Below, piece by piece: positions 22,469 to 34,967 of a stretch of DNA of 64,000 nt (positions within the stretch are counted from its first letter, which is position 1; each line of letters starts with the position of its first letter). Source of the stretch: Artocarpus heterophyllus. Its lineage: Eukaryota; Streptophyta; Magnoliopsida; Rosales; Moraceae. The stretch lies in contig CM046333.1 in assembly GCA_025403435.1 (NCBI GenBank), forward strand, positions 10,255,770 to 10,319,769, read 5' to 3'. The notes under the pieces are model-generated. The model was not told the origin of the DNA. It made no database searches and saw only the letters and a list, made by a program, of their open reading frames with translations. The position numbers and the translations under genes are program-made.

Positions 22469-24814
22469 TCATAATATATTGATTCCACCACAAGCAATCG
22501 CGGCTTCTCCTCGTAGACGATTGATTTCAGCTTGAGCGTAAGCCCTGGTCTCTTCATTGCTGGAGTCCAAACTTGGCTTCAGTTTCTCTATTTTCCCTTT
22601 GATGCTTTTGATCTGTAACAGTACGTGGAAAACATAATGCTTTTCAAATATAAGTACCTATTTCGCATAGAAAAAAAATGTATATATAAATGCGAGAAAA
22701 GAGGAGAAATAATTAGCTTAAACAAAAAGGGGAAACAAGAAAAAGAACCTTTCTGAAAGGCCATCTATGCAAATCATGCTTGCGACATATCTTTTTGATA
22801 ACAGTTGGGCATATTTTCAGACTCTTAGAAGCCTCATCCATCGGAAGATGGAGAACGCCTCGGAGATCCATCAATGTCATATTCACTGTTCTTTGCCTCT
22901 GCATTAGTCCGCAATGTCACCAACAATGTTAATAATATTGCCATGCTAAAAAACATACTTCGTTAATTAAAAAAAAGAAGAAGAAAGATTCCATAGAGTG
23001 GTGCAACAACCTGCTCTGCAAGTGAAATCAAGCGACGGTTCCTCTGTACCTCATTTTGAGCCTCCACCGGTGGTTGATTTGCTTCTTGTTCATGTTGTTG
23101 AGCTGCTAGTTGTCCTTGCTGTTCTTGGCGTTGTTCCATTTGATCTGCTCCTACTAGTATTACAATGGAGCATATCATTACCATATAAGAAGCCTTGTAT
23201 ATTTCCTGATTGGTGTATAAGAAGCCTTATATATTTCCTGATTGGTGATATGATAAATTCAATATATAACGTTGAACTTAGATTTTCTGTTAAATTTTGG
23301 TTACTGTTTAACCAATGTGCTATACCATTTGAAAATTTTAAAATGTTTTTTAACTAACTCTTTTGGTACTTTAAAAACTGAATCTATTAAATGACATAAC
23401 ACAATATAATTTGTCCAAGATCATATTCTATTGAAAAATTGATAACATGGCATGACATGACATGCTATAACACCTATTGAAAAATCATGTTCACTAAAAG
23501 GACTAATTAACATAACCAAGCACGTATTGTAATAATCAGGATATTTAAGTTCAAGAAGGAGCGATATTCACCTGAATTAAAAGTAGTATTCACTGGAGGA
23601 TTCTGATCACTAACAAAATGATCATTATTAACAAGTCTCTCGCGCCATGCCAGTCCAATGGAGAGAGCCTCGTAGAAGATAGACAATGGATCGTTCATCA
23701 GTATCACATAACCCTCTTGCTTCCTTTGATAGCAGTACTGTATAAGAAACTGCTTTACTTCCTCGGTGCTTTTCCTCCGGAAACTGGATTAAAGGAAGCG
23801 AGTATCAATTAAAAATCAAATTTTAATTGGCTAACTCCTGAAAAGGAGTATAAGTATATGCTACTAACATAGTATGTTTGATTTTCCAGTTTAGACTTAA
23901 AAAATTCCAATTCAAATAAGTTTTGTTATAGTTCGGACCGACGATCTAAACACCCTTTAAATCATTTGACTTTATTTCAATAGTCGATAAATACACGTAA
24001 AAAAAAGGGTCAAAAACTTACTCAAGCATTTCATACTGACGATCTCCTGAAGTATTATTGTTCGCGTAGGCGCTCGTCCTCTCAAGAATTGCATGACCGA
24101 TCAGGCCAAGTCTTCCGTGAATCTCAAGTTTCAATTGATGGTTGTGTTCTTCCATTAAAAAAAATGAACAAAGTTTAGCGTGACAATCATTCATTAATTT
24201 TTCTTAGTCAACTACTTTATTACGAAGTTGTCCTACATTCAACGTTTTTTATTTCCTTATTAATCATAAATAATAAAAAAGTAATATGGTCACTTATATT
24301 AAATCTTACCATCATTAACATGAATGAGTTCCCTAAGCACTTGGCAAACACTACAGTTAAACGGCAACGGCCAAGTCGGAAGTGGCATCGTGTTCTCATG
24401 AGCATGACCAGTAAAGTTATTCTGTGTGGGCAATTCCACGCTCTCTTGGTGAAACTGCTGATGATCAGTATTATTTATAATTCCTTGATCGATTAATCCC
24501 GCTTGATAAGAAGAACTTGCCCCTGCCCCATCAAAAGTAGACTCACAAAGAATCCACGAATCGGGATTTTGAACCAACAAATCATTATTAGGATCAGAAA
24601 CATGATTTTGATTATGAGTCACGTACTGATCGTGATCAGACGGAGGAAGTGAAGCGGAAGTATGGGGATTGGAGAGTTGACCAGTGTCCGCAGTTGATAA
24701 CTGATCCAAAAGGCTTGGGTTCTCGTTTTCGTTTGATATCATGTTCTGAAGATCTTCCATAAATGGGCCATCATAGGTGTAGAAGTACGGAATAAATGAC
24801 CCAGGATCTGCCAT
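22469..24814 (-). CDS. RWP-RK domain transcription factor
   Basis: Six exons (24310-24814, 24022-24148, 23572-23783, 23011-23150, 22749-22898, 22469-22612) keep frame across GT-AG introns and give about 425 residues. The exon 4 acceptor could instead be 23153, adding one residue. The N-terminus is acidic and Asn/Gln-rich. Next comes a conserved region with CQVLRELIHVND, LKLEIHGRLGLIGHAILE and EEVKQFLIQYCYQRK, then a Gln-rich linker. The DNA-binding RWP-RK domain is in exon 5: DEASKSLKICPTVIKKICRK followed by HRWPFRK. A short C-terminal helix (IKGKIEKLKPSL, ending GGINIL) follows. RWP-RK proteins control nitrogen responses (NLP type) or germline and early embryo identity (RKD type). There is no PB1 domain, so this is not a classical NLP; subclass assignment is open. 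Confidence 0.87.
23184..23247. repeat. 32-bp tandem duplication in an RWP-RK intron
   Basis: TATAAGAAGCCTTGTATATT followed by TCCTGATTGGTG is repeated directly once with one substitution, in the intron between exons 3 and 4. Confidence 0.85.
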
Positions 24815-24829
24815 GCATGGCGACTATGA

Positions 24830-25639
24830 TTATATGTAATAATAATAATAATATATGCGTAAGAATATGATCAAAATTTTTCCCCTGTTAGTAGCGGCGC
24901 GTGAAGAGGAAGCGCCGCCACCAAGGGTGGGTGGTTGTTGGGGATGATCTCACTCGGTGCTTGAGAGATGAAGTTGTCGTGGAAATGGAATTGAAAATTA
25001 TTAAGGGCGATAAAAATTAATGAAGATGATGATGAAAAACAGGCGCGAGAGGCAGTTAATGACCGTTAGGACAAAGCGACGGTTGGTGGTTTCTTTTGAA
25101 ATTCGGATGTTCTGATCCGGTGGGTGCGAGCCCACGAAAGGATAGTATTCCGTTGGTGTTGTTAAAAGGGTCAATGATTTTGGGCTCGATAAAAAAATTC
25201 CATGTCGTTTTGGGTATTCAAGGACATCAAAATTCAAAACAAGTAACGCTTGTTGTTTAAATGTTCAAACGACAGCTGACTTTGAACTGGAAAAGGCCAA
25301 GTCGTTTTTCCATAAACGACAGCAGATTCCAATATATTAACGACAAAATGTTTTTAATAAAAAACACATGCTGTTGACAAATTAGTTCTAACTGATACGA
25401 AAGTATTTAGAAATAAAGTTAGTATCTTAAATATTGTAGCATGTGAGAGCTTTATATTATAGCAAACTTTTATTTTTTTTTTTAGCACATGAAAGTTTTA
25501 CACAAAGTTTCAACTAACTTGTCAAATTAAGTCTACAATATCGAGCTCTACTTGCTAAGATATAAAATAAAAATATGCTATAATATAAATCTCTCGTATG
25601 TTGTAATAAATTTATTCTAACTTTTTCTGGAGAAAAGGT
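24830..25639. other. Upstream region of the RWP-RK gene
   Basis: It has an AAT microsatellite (24838-24852) and a cluster of AACGAC/GTCGTT hexamers at 25264-25350. A degenerate MITE lies near 25395-25520. The minus-strand frame 25001-25237 has no recognisable protein character. Confidence 0.55.
25395..25520. repeat. Degenerate MITE copy (CTCTCACATGCTACAG family)
   Basis: It contains TGTAGCATGTGAGAGCTTTA and a second half-motif TAGCACATGAAAGTTTTACA in the same order as other copies. The ends are unclear. Confidence 0.6.
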
Positions 25640-28115
25640 AAATATCTGTTATTAACGCAGAATATAATCAATTACAACAACAACAAACTCTATTGGAGGT
25701 GGAATTTCCTCCAACCAAATAAGTTCATTATCATTTGGAGCGCAAGTTTGATTAAGCCATGAGCCGCTTGATTAGCGTCTTAATATACATGAGCAAAAAG
25801 GCTTCTCTGAAAAAATATAGCAAACTAGATATATTCAACAATGTATTACCAAAACTCATTTTGAAAAGGCGTTTTTGTGCAACGAGCTTGAATTACTGTT
25901 GACGCATCCGACCCCACTGTATGGAGATTTAAACCATCTCTGGCCCATTAAAAACTAAGTAGCAGCGCCTTTGCTTCTGCATCTCATGGTTTTAGAGTGA
26001 CATAAACTGATGAGAAAGTGCTGCCGTGACTGCACCTTTTGAATCTCTGATTATCGCCCCAACATCAATCTTCTTCTTATCCATTGAAATAGCAGCATCA
26101 ACGTTCATCTTGTACTTGGTGAAAGCTGGAGGCTGCCATCTTCTTGTGTTCATGTGTTTAGGACTGGAAGTAAGGACAGAATTACTTTGTAGTAACCTGG
26201 CTTTTTGAAAATCTCCAATGTAATGGTTGACCCAATCAATGATATGTCTTGGAGTCTTTGTTTTAAGCTGATGGAAATGTTTGTTTCTTTGGTCCCAGAT
26301 ACACCACACGAGACAGCAGCACTATTCAATTTCTTTTCTAACTCTATCTCTAAACAATTGGTGTCATGTGTCCTTGAAAGACCACGCAAAACACTGCTTA
26401 AAATTAAAACTCACAGGAGACATTTTCCACACCTTCTTGGCATGTTTACAGAAAAACAAAGCATGTCCAATTGATTCCCAAGCTCAAGCACACTAGGACC
26501 AATGTGTAAATAATTTTTCTTCTGAATAATCCAACAGCAACCAGAAGAGCATCATTGTAAGCTTTCCAAATGACAATCTTTATTTTGTTTGGCAAGTTCA
26601 AAGACCATAGCAGTTTCCACCATCGAATTATGTCCGATTCATTAGATGAAGAAGCTCTTTCCTCCAATAAGTCTGCAAGCCAATATCCCGATTTAGAGAA
26701 TAGGTGCCAGTATCTGCATAATGCCAAGTGAGATGATCTTCATTCCTCACTGCACCTAATGGAATGCTTAGAATCTTTGTAATTGTGTCAGCGTCAAAAT
26801 TTTCTTTGAGAGCCATTTCATTCCAAAAGCCATATCCTCCAATTAAACCTCCAACCTTCAGGTGTCTATTAGAGCTTTCTATAGGAAGGGGAAGAAACTG
26901 ACAGCAATCAAGAATCCATAGATCACGAAAACACCGGACATTAGAGCCATTTCTAATTGACCAGCGCATCCCTTTAAACAACAACCTGCCGCCCTAAGAG
27001 ATACTTCACCAAACTAAAGAGGGACGTCTATCCAAAGTTGCTTCAGAAAAGTCACAGTGAGGGAAATACTTTGCTTTAAAAATCTTTCCAACAAGAGAGT
27101 TTAGAAAAAACACAATCCTCTATGCTTGCTTAGCCAACATTGCTTGATTAAACTTAATGACGGATCTGAAGCCCATACCTCCCACCTGTTTGGACTTGCA
27201 GAAGGCTTTCCAACCAATCCACTGTATCTTTGAACCCTTCTCGGAATAGCCCCGCCAAAATTTAGCCATAAGGGGTTGAATTTTATTGCACAAAGATGGT
27301 TAAAAGTTCGAAACAGCTCACAGCGTAAGTAGGGATAGACTGAACCACTACTTTAAGTAGGACTTCTTTGCCTCCTACGGAAAATAACTTTTCCTGCGAA
27401 GAACTAAATTTTATTCAAAATATCCGGAAATAAATTAGTTTTCCTTCTTCCTGCAAAGGTAGATAGCCCAAGATATTGTTCATGGCATTGGTAAACATTC
27501 ATCTCAAGTATAAATCTAAACAACTCACGAATATCCTGTGAAGTATTTTGAGAAAAGGACAAAGCTGATTTCTGAAAGTTGATTTGCTGGCCCGAAGCTG
27601 TTTCATATTGTTGACAAATACATTTCCATGAATGACAAGAAGAGGCAGTTGCTTCACTAAAAAGTAAGCTGTCCTTTGCGAAGAACAACTGCTTTATTGA
27701 CGTTGCATTTCTAGCAATTGCCACTCCTTTGATGAATCCATGTTCCTCAGCATCAGCAATTAGAGAGGAAAGACCTTGAGCACATAAGAGAAAAAGATAA
27801 AGGAGAAAGAGGATCTCCTTGTCTTAGTCCCCGTTGTGGCAAAACTAAACCATGAGGTATACATTCCATTGAAAAAGACTAAAAAACTGATTTAATGCAA
27901 GCTGAGATTAAATTAACCCATCTCTAATTAAAACTCAGCTTCTCCATGATCCTCCTGATGAATAGCTATGCTTTAGACGTATCCAATTTCATGCGTGAAA
28001 GTCCATCTTTTCCCCTTTTTTATTTTTGATGTGGCGAATCATTTCAAAGCCACTAAAACGTTATCGGTGATGAGTCGATTGGGTACAAAAGCACTCAAAT
28101 TCATTTTAATCTTTG
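25640..28115 (-). mobile_element. 5'-truncated, decayed LINE (L1-type) fragment
   Basis: Read on the minus strand, pieces in several frames follow the order of a plant L1-like ORF2. Reverse transcriptase blocks come first: FVPNRLITDNVLVAL near 28080, DTSKA near 27985, RGLRQGDPLSP near 27825, and the catalytic block near 27680, which reads FAKD where FADD is expected. The thumb follows (ASGQQINFQKSALSFSQNTS). A zinc-finger RVT domain comes next (LWSLNLPNKIKIVIWKAYND near 26590), then an RNase H-like domain (KMNVDAAISMDKK near 26110), ending in CAPNDNELIWLEEIP at about 25690. Stops and frameshifts occur throughout and the endonuclease half is absent. No poly(A) tail or target duplication was seen. 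Confidence 0.85.
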
Positions 28116-28925
28116 GTTCTTATTATGGTTTTACAAAAATGAAAACATTAATCAAGAACGGACAAGTTGACTTTTTATTTAATATAAGAAAATATCGTTA
28201 AATAAAACTGAGAACACTAATATTTACGCGATGTCGTTTCTGTCCGGATCTATAACGACTGACAACGTGTTGTTTTTTAGCCTATGCGACAGCAAAATTT
28301 ATACAACAAAGGAGGTGGGTATCTTGGGGGACGAGCAAAACGACAGTCAAACTTAACAAAAAGAACGACTGTTATTTTTAATTAAACAGCAGCAAACTTT
28401 TAAATTACAAAATCAAATGGCATGCAGCGTTTAGACATAAAAGGCGATGACATTTTGCAACTATAGAACGACATGTCACTTTCACTAGAAGACAGCAGAC
28501 TGTGAAGAGATTAAAACAGAGATATCTTGACATTATAAGCTATGAAGGACAAACTAATAACTATTATGTCCTTTCATGAAATATAAAGATTTGTTTAGCA
28601 ATATTAGTTAAGTTTTAACTATTACAATATAAATCTCTCACATGTTATATTAAAAAATAAAAATTTATTACAGTATAAAATTCTTATATATACCATAATG
28701 TTTAAGTTTAAACTTTTAACTTCCATGAACATTTCCAAACATTTTCATAGATTACACCAGCTTCTAATACAAGAATGACATGTCGTTTCATCCAAACGAC
28801 AACATAATTGGGAGAGATTATTGGTCAACCAGGGGAAAGGGAAACAAGCCAAAGTGCGAACCAAAGGCAGGGACAGAGTGAGAGTTGAGGGTGAAAGTGA
28901 AATTGAAAGTGAAATTGAAATTGAA
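28116..28925. other. Upstream region of the omega-amidase gene
   Basis: AT-rich sequence with repeated AACGAC/GTCGTT hexamers (28225-28500 and 28780-28800) and a degenerate MITE near 28605-28740 (AATATAAATCTCTCACATGT, then AGTATAAAATTCTTATATAT). No gene is seen. Confidence 0.5.
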
Positions 28926-31900
28926 ATGAAAGCAGCAATTTCATCCTTGGTAACCTCCAAGAATCTCAGCCTTCACTGCTCATCTTCTCCACTCTCTCGC
29001 TCCACTCGTCTTCACTCAAAGCCCCTCCGTCGCTCCCCTTTCTTCCTCGCTCCCATACCCACCAACTCCCACGAAATTCTTACCAAAAGATCTCTCATTT
29101 ACGCTTACACCACCAATTTCTCTTCGATTATGGCCTCCTCGTACAAGCCCGAACAAGCCCGGGCCCCACCGGCCCTTCCCTTGCCCGCCCCTCCCGTCAC
29201 CAAGGCAAGATATTTACGTATTGGGATTATTTATGGACTTGAAAATTGAAGTGGGTCTTGTGGGTTTTCGGGGTTTATGTCTCCTTTTTTTTTTTTTCAG
29301 TTTAAGATAGGGCTTTGTCAACTATCGGTGACGCCGGATAAGGAGAGGAACATTGCCCATGCTCGTAAGGCCATTGAGGAGGCTGCCTCAAAGGGTGCTC
29401 AATTCGTTATGCTTCCTGTGAGTTTCTTTGTGTCAAGTCAAAGTCTTTTTTTGTGCTTCAGAGCTTATATAATTACTAAAGTTTGCTTCTTGTTGCTGTA
29501 TTGGGATTTGGCTGAATGTTTATTTGTTTCTAAAAGATGGGCCTTGGTTATATTGAAGTTTTTGCGTGCAGAGCTCTTATTGTATGTTTCATGTTCTATA
29601 GACTGAGGGAAATAGTGCTAACAAGAAAAGGGCACGGCTAGAGTCTTCATGGTTTCCATCTTTTACTTATTGACCTTAATCAAGCTAAAATGGTTGTGTG
29701 AACTTTAGCCGAGTAGAGATACAAACTGGCGTTAAATTGGGGGAATGTGAGAAAGATCTTAAGGAACTAGTTGAAAGAACTACATCCAATAATGCTTCCA
29801 ACTGGTCTATTAAGTGAAGAGCATTGACACTATGATAGCTTTTTGCAGCTCTAAAAGTGACAATTAGAGAATTTCAGTGACAATTGGCATTGGCTAAACC
29901 TGCTTTTGGTTAGATTATTTCATAAAATGCTGTATTAGAAAGCAACTTTCAGAAGTAGTCTGTTAGGTAAAATATTCTAAAAGTGATTGTTACATAGTCC
30001 AATCACTTGCCAAAGTAGTGTTGAGAAACAAAAATGTCTAGCTTTGAGCTTCTGCTGCCAGCAGACTCATAATATTTTTTTTTTCAAGTAGCACATCAAC
30101 ACCATACTGACCCTATGCTTCAAAAAATGAATACTTCTTTCTTTGTCAGGAAATATGGAATAGTCCATATTCCAATGATTCCTTCCCCATTTATGCTGAA
30201 GATATTGACGCGGGTGGCGATGCATCTCCTTCGACGGCCATGCTTGCTGAAGTTGCTCGTCTTCTTAAAATCACCATAGTTGGTGGATCTATTCCGGAAC
30301 GTGTCGGGGATAAGTTGTACAATACTTGCTGTGTCTTTGGTGCTGATGGAAAGCTTAAAGCTAAACACAGGAAGGTAGATTTGATATTTATAGTGAATGC
30401 TAAGTTTCATTTTGCCATAGAAAATATGACATTATATTACTTGAGATAAGTCTTTCTGTTTTACTGAAGAAATTCTGGATCTGCCTTACAAGTGAGACAT
30501 GAATCTTATCTCGTTTCATGATTCTGTGTCTTTCAATTTGGTTTCCATGATGACCAGAATATTATTCGTATTGATTATGACTATGAGAGTATTACTTGAA
30601 CTTATGCTTCAGTCTCTTCCAACATTTTTGTCCACTGCATCGTTGATTCTAACGCTTAAAAAGCAAACTGATAGGGTTAAGCAGATTATATTTTGTATAA
30701 TAGATTAAAATTGACGGAAAGACATTCTTTATTTTGCAAAGTAATATGTTCAAGAAGATCAAGTGGTTACTAAGTTAGTAAGAGTAATCAAATAATTTGA
30801 CATATACATGTGATTGCAGATACATCTTTTTGATATTGACATTCCTGGGAAGATTACTTTTATTGAATCAAAGACTCTGACTGCTGGCCAGAGTCCTACC
30901 ATTGTAGACACAGGTTTGATGATCATTTACCTTCAACCTACAATTCTTATTTCAAATGCATGGTTTGTGATGATCAGACTGTCCTGTCCTGTTCCTTTTT
31001 TTTTGGGTTCACAAACTTTTTTTGCAGTCTGAAAAAAAGTAAAACAGTTTTCTTTTCGAGAAAGTAACCATCAAGAGTTTTATGCAGATGTTGGCCGTAT
31101 TGGTATAGGTATCTGTTATGATCTTCGGTTTCAGGAGCTAGCTATGATTTATGCCGCAAGAGGTTGGCCTTTTCTTAATTATTAAATCGTTTTGTTTCCT
31201 TCAATTGGCCTCTGGCATTGCTCTAATTTAACTTATACACAAGATATAATGAGTTTCTCTGTTGATAAAACTGAAGTTTGACAGCATGAAGCTCTTTGAC
31301 AACAGGTGCTCACTTGCTATGCTATCCCGGGGCATTTAATATGACCACTGGACCATTGCATTGGGAGTTGCTGCAGAGAGCAAGGTATTATAAGTGGTTT
31401 TTGCATTTCTGTATTCCTTGGACTGGAAAGAGCTACTTGGCTTGCATATATGAGTCATTTTGGTAAATAGATCTGTGTGCTTTTAAATTAAAATGTGAAA
31501 CCAAATGTAGTTTAAGAAACAGCAGCGATTGATAATAGTGAAAAAAAAAAAAAAAAGCAATCTTACCGCCTATGATTTTCTCTATATCATAAAAAAAGAT
31601 TATGATCTTTGCACATGTTTCAAGATTTGTACTGACTATATGGACTCATTGTTTTGATTACTAAAGTCTATGCTAAATTTGCACTGCTCTCATTTGATAA
31701 TAAAGCGATATCTTTCTGAGGCTTTATCTAGGTGATATTATCCATTTAATTTCTGGCTATATATCAAATCATTCTTAATTGAATTTTCCTTTTTCTGTCT
31801 TGTGCAGGGCTGCAGATAATCAGGTACCACAACAAATTTGCTTACTACCATTTGCCAGAGGACCCTGCTCATGATAATTGTGAATAGCATATTCATATCA

Positions 31901-32812
31901 ACCAAATAGTAACTTTGTGAAAGATTTGGCATTTATAACTTGGTGAAAGATTTAACATTTATACGTATGCATCCCCGTTTTCCTTCCTATGCAATCACCT
32001 GGCAAGCTAGGCTTTTTATTTGCACAGAATAAGAATTGGCTAACAAGTGGTTCCTTTGAAATGTCAGTTGTATGTAGCAACTTGTTCACCAGCTCGAGAT
32101 GCTGGAGCTGGTTATGTGGCTTGGGGTCACTCCACCCTTGTTGGACCAGTAAGTGAATAACAATAGTTAGGGTTTTCCCCCCTCCAACTGAACATTTACT
32201 AGATCTATTCTCTCTGTCTTATAATTTGAACATGTTCATTTTTCTTTGTGATCCGATATTTGAGAAAGAAGGGTGAACTTTCTGATACTTGTTGAAGATT
32301 AATGGGTTTTACTTTATGTAGAATTCTTTAGTCGAAAAAATAAAAAATAAAAATCAGCAGGCACAGTTCAGAACCCATTAGATTTTCATCAAATTCCGTT
32401 AAATTGTTTTACTTTTCTTACTTTGGCATGATTTTGATGGGTCCAACTGTTCATACCTGTGTACTAATTAGTATACCCTAGTTCGGAATTCTCTTTATTT
32501 TGCAATAAGCATAACATCAATCTAAAACATTGATTGATACAGTTTGGAGAAGTCCTGGCTACTACAGAACACGAAGAGACGATAGTCATAGCAGAGATTG
32601 ATTATTCAATTCTTGAGCTGAGAAGGTATTTTACCTTCCGGTCTATCATTTTTTTTGCTAGTTCAGTCACATCTGTAGCTTGTTGTCCTGTCCTTAATAC
32701 ACATCCAACAACACTTTCTTTTGAATTATCCAGGACAAACCTTCCCTTACAGAAGCAGCGGCGAGGCGATCTTTACCAGTTGGTAGATGTTCAAAGGTTG
32801 AATTCTGAGTGA
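28926..32812 (+). CDS. Omega-amidase, nitrilase family (NIT2-like), plastid-targeted
   Basis: Ten exons: 28926-29204, 29301-29417, 30150-30374, 30820-30913, 31088-31162, 31306-31384, 31808-31823, 32068-32148, 32543-32625, 32734-32812. They give 375 residues. The family hydrolyses the amide of alpha-ketoglutaramate and alpha-ketosuccinamate, closing the glutamine transaminase cycle. The catalytic triad is present: Glu133 (LPEIWNSPY), Lys207 (KHRKIHLFDID) and Cys248 (GICYDLRF). Other signatures are [34 protein letters not shown] and [13 protein letters not shown]. The first 60 or so residues are Ser/Arg/Leu-rich and low in acid, like a plastid transit peptide, with a second ATG (MASSYKPEQ) at the cytosolic-type start. 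Intron 1 begins with GC instead of GT, and exon 7 is only 16 bases long. Gene structure and identity are strongly supported. Confidence 0.95.
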
Positions 32813-33031
32813 TTGGATCCGAGAATGCTAAAACCTTACTATCCAACAAAGGGGTTTAACTGAGAAAAGTTGTGTTCACATATAATGAGATGGTATTATT
32901 CCACGGCTTTCATTGTGAAAAACCAAAGATGTTATTGTAACATGGCTCTATTTAGTTGTATGTGGAAGTTATTCTTAAACTGTTATCAGAAACTTGGATT
33001 GTTCCACAAGCCTTGGTTATATTTGTGCACT

Positions 33032-33037
33032 AATAAA
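33032..33037 (+). terminator. Poly(A) signal of the omega-amidase gene
   Basis: AATAAA 220 bases after the stop codon in a T-rich 3' region, the first full match downstream. Confidence 0.5.
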
Positions 33038-34936
33038 GGCTAATTTTGCTGGATTTTGATTTCGTGACAGCATCAATAGTAATAATCACGTAACGATCCT
33101 GCATTTTCATATTTTTTCAATGCATGGAACAATTGAATCAAAGGCTGTGAGGATTTGTCAATATGATAGAAAATGGAGACAAGTCAATTGGGAAATGGGA
33201 TTATGGAGTTTCTATCTGGGTCCAAAATGTTGGGAGCTGATTAGACGTCTGTAAACAGATTGGGTAGACAGAAAGAATTACTGATTTTGTTTGTCAACTC
33301 AACTGTCCATGGTATGATTATGATTATGATTATGATTATTGTTATTATTATTATTTTCTGAAAGACATGGTTTGAATAAAAACGACAGGGATTTAAAGCC
33401 GAACAACTGCCCAACTGCTGTCTGGTTAACTCGTGCCGTAAAGTGCAGTTTCATAAGTTAGTCACTTCTTTTTCATTGTTGCCTTTGGTTTCCAAGCATT
33501 TGCTAATTAAATTCAGGAATATTTTTTGAATCTAACTATTTTAGCTCCGGTGAACATCGTCACATATTTTTAACCAATCACAGATTTACGTTTCAACCCA
33601 TTACAAAGTGTTACATGTTGATCTCCATCTAGTTAAATAACCGGCACAAGTAGTCATCATCAGTAGTGTTGGTAAAAACCAACTCTTTTTTTTTTTTTTT
33701 TCTGTGAGATGGAAATGGAAATTTCTTTTTAAATCAAAAGGCTCAGCGCAAACAATTTCCTCAGAGGATATCGTCACGTCTAAAGCTAGCAAAAGCCAAT
33801 TAAAGATGCTTGATACCATCACCAACACCTGACATAATATGCAAAATCTAGTCACCCAACCAATGCATGCACAACACTAAAGATACGAATTTATTAGGGA
33901 AAAAAGCAAAAATAAATTTTAAAAAAATAAATGGGTGCTCTACATTATTAATTAAAAAGTTGTCCTCCAATGAAAACCCAAGCTTCTTCGAACAGGTCCT
34001 ACGCTTGAAATCAGTAAATGACAAAAAATAAAAATAAAAATGAAACACTCGCCAATAAATAGGTAAGATGAATAAGGAAGTGTTCTTCGTTTAGGGGGAA
34101 TCAAAGTGTCGTCCTTTGACATTGTATGTGATTCAACAAAAAAAAAAAAAAAAGACAAATTAAATGGTATTATGTATTATTGGTAAGAATTACTAGCCAT
34201 TTCTGAGAAAGATTCAGAACCAAATAATAATCTTTGAATGAAAATTGATGTTGTGAGATCAAGAGTTAAGACTTGTCTGCCCCAGTGTCTCAACAAAAGT
34301 AGTCCAAAGCTTGCAATGAAGAAGAAGTGGGTAAGATGAATAAGGAATTGTTCTTCGTTTAGGGGGTTTAGAACAAAGTAGTACTCTATGATACGTATCA
34401 AGTTGAGCGTCCAGTGGCATTGTATGATCTATAATGGGCTATGATTAATTGACTATCTCTTATATAACGTTTTCAAGTGGGACCTCTTTTTGAATTATAT
34501 TACTGGGTCCTGAAACTCCTATACTTATGGATAGGCTTAAGGGCAAATATGGGTCATGCATCAACGATTGAGAAAGACATTATGATTTATTAGTCTACAG
34601 GAAAAATATTAATAATGATAATAAGACGATGAAGGAGCTAGGGAGGAATGCGGTTCACGTGATGATAGGGACAAAGAGAGACCGTTTGTTAAGGTGTCGC
34701 GACTGCACGTGGGGCGCACCATATGAACAATGCCTTAGAGAGGCTCAGACATTCATGTGAAATGGATAAACTGATAATCAAAGAGAGTATTATTATAAGA
34801 CAAATTTCTGTAGCAGGAACGAAGAAAAAGTAGTGACCATGGGTATTTATCTTTCGAGTTACGTAAAGAAAGTAATTTTGATGAGAACTAATCGTTTCAA
34901 AATATACACTAGCCGTGAAAGTTTTCACCAAAGAAG

Positions 34937-34967
<31 letters not shown>

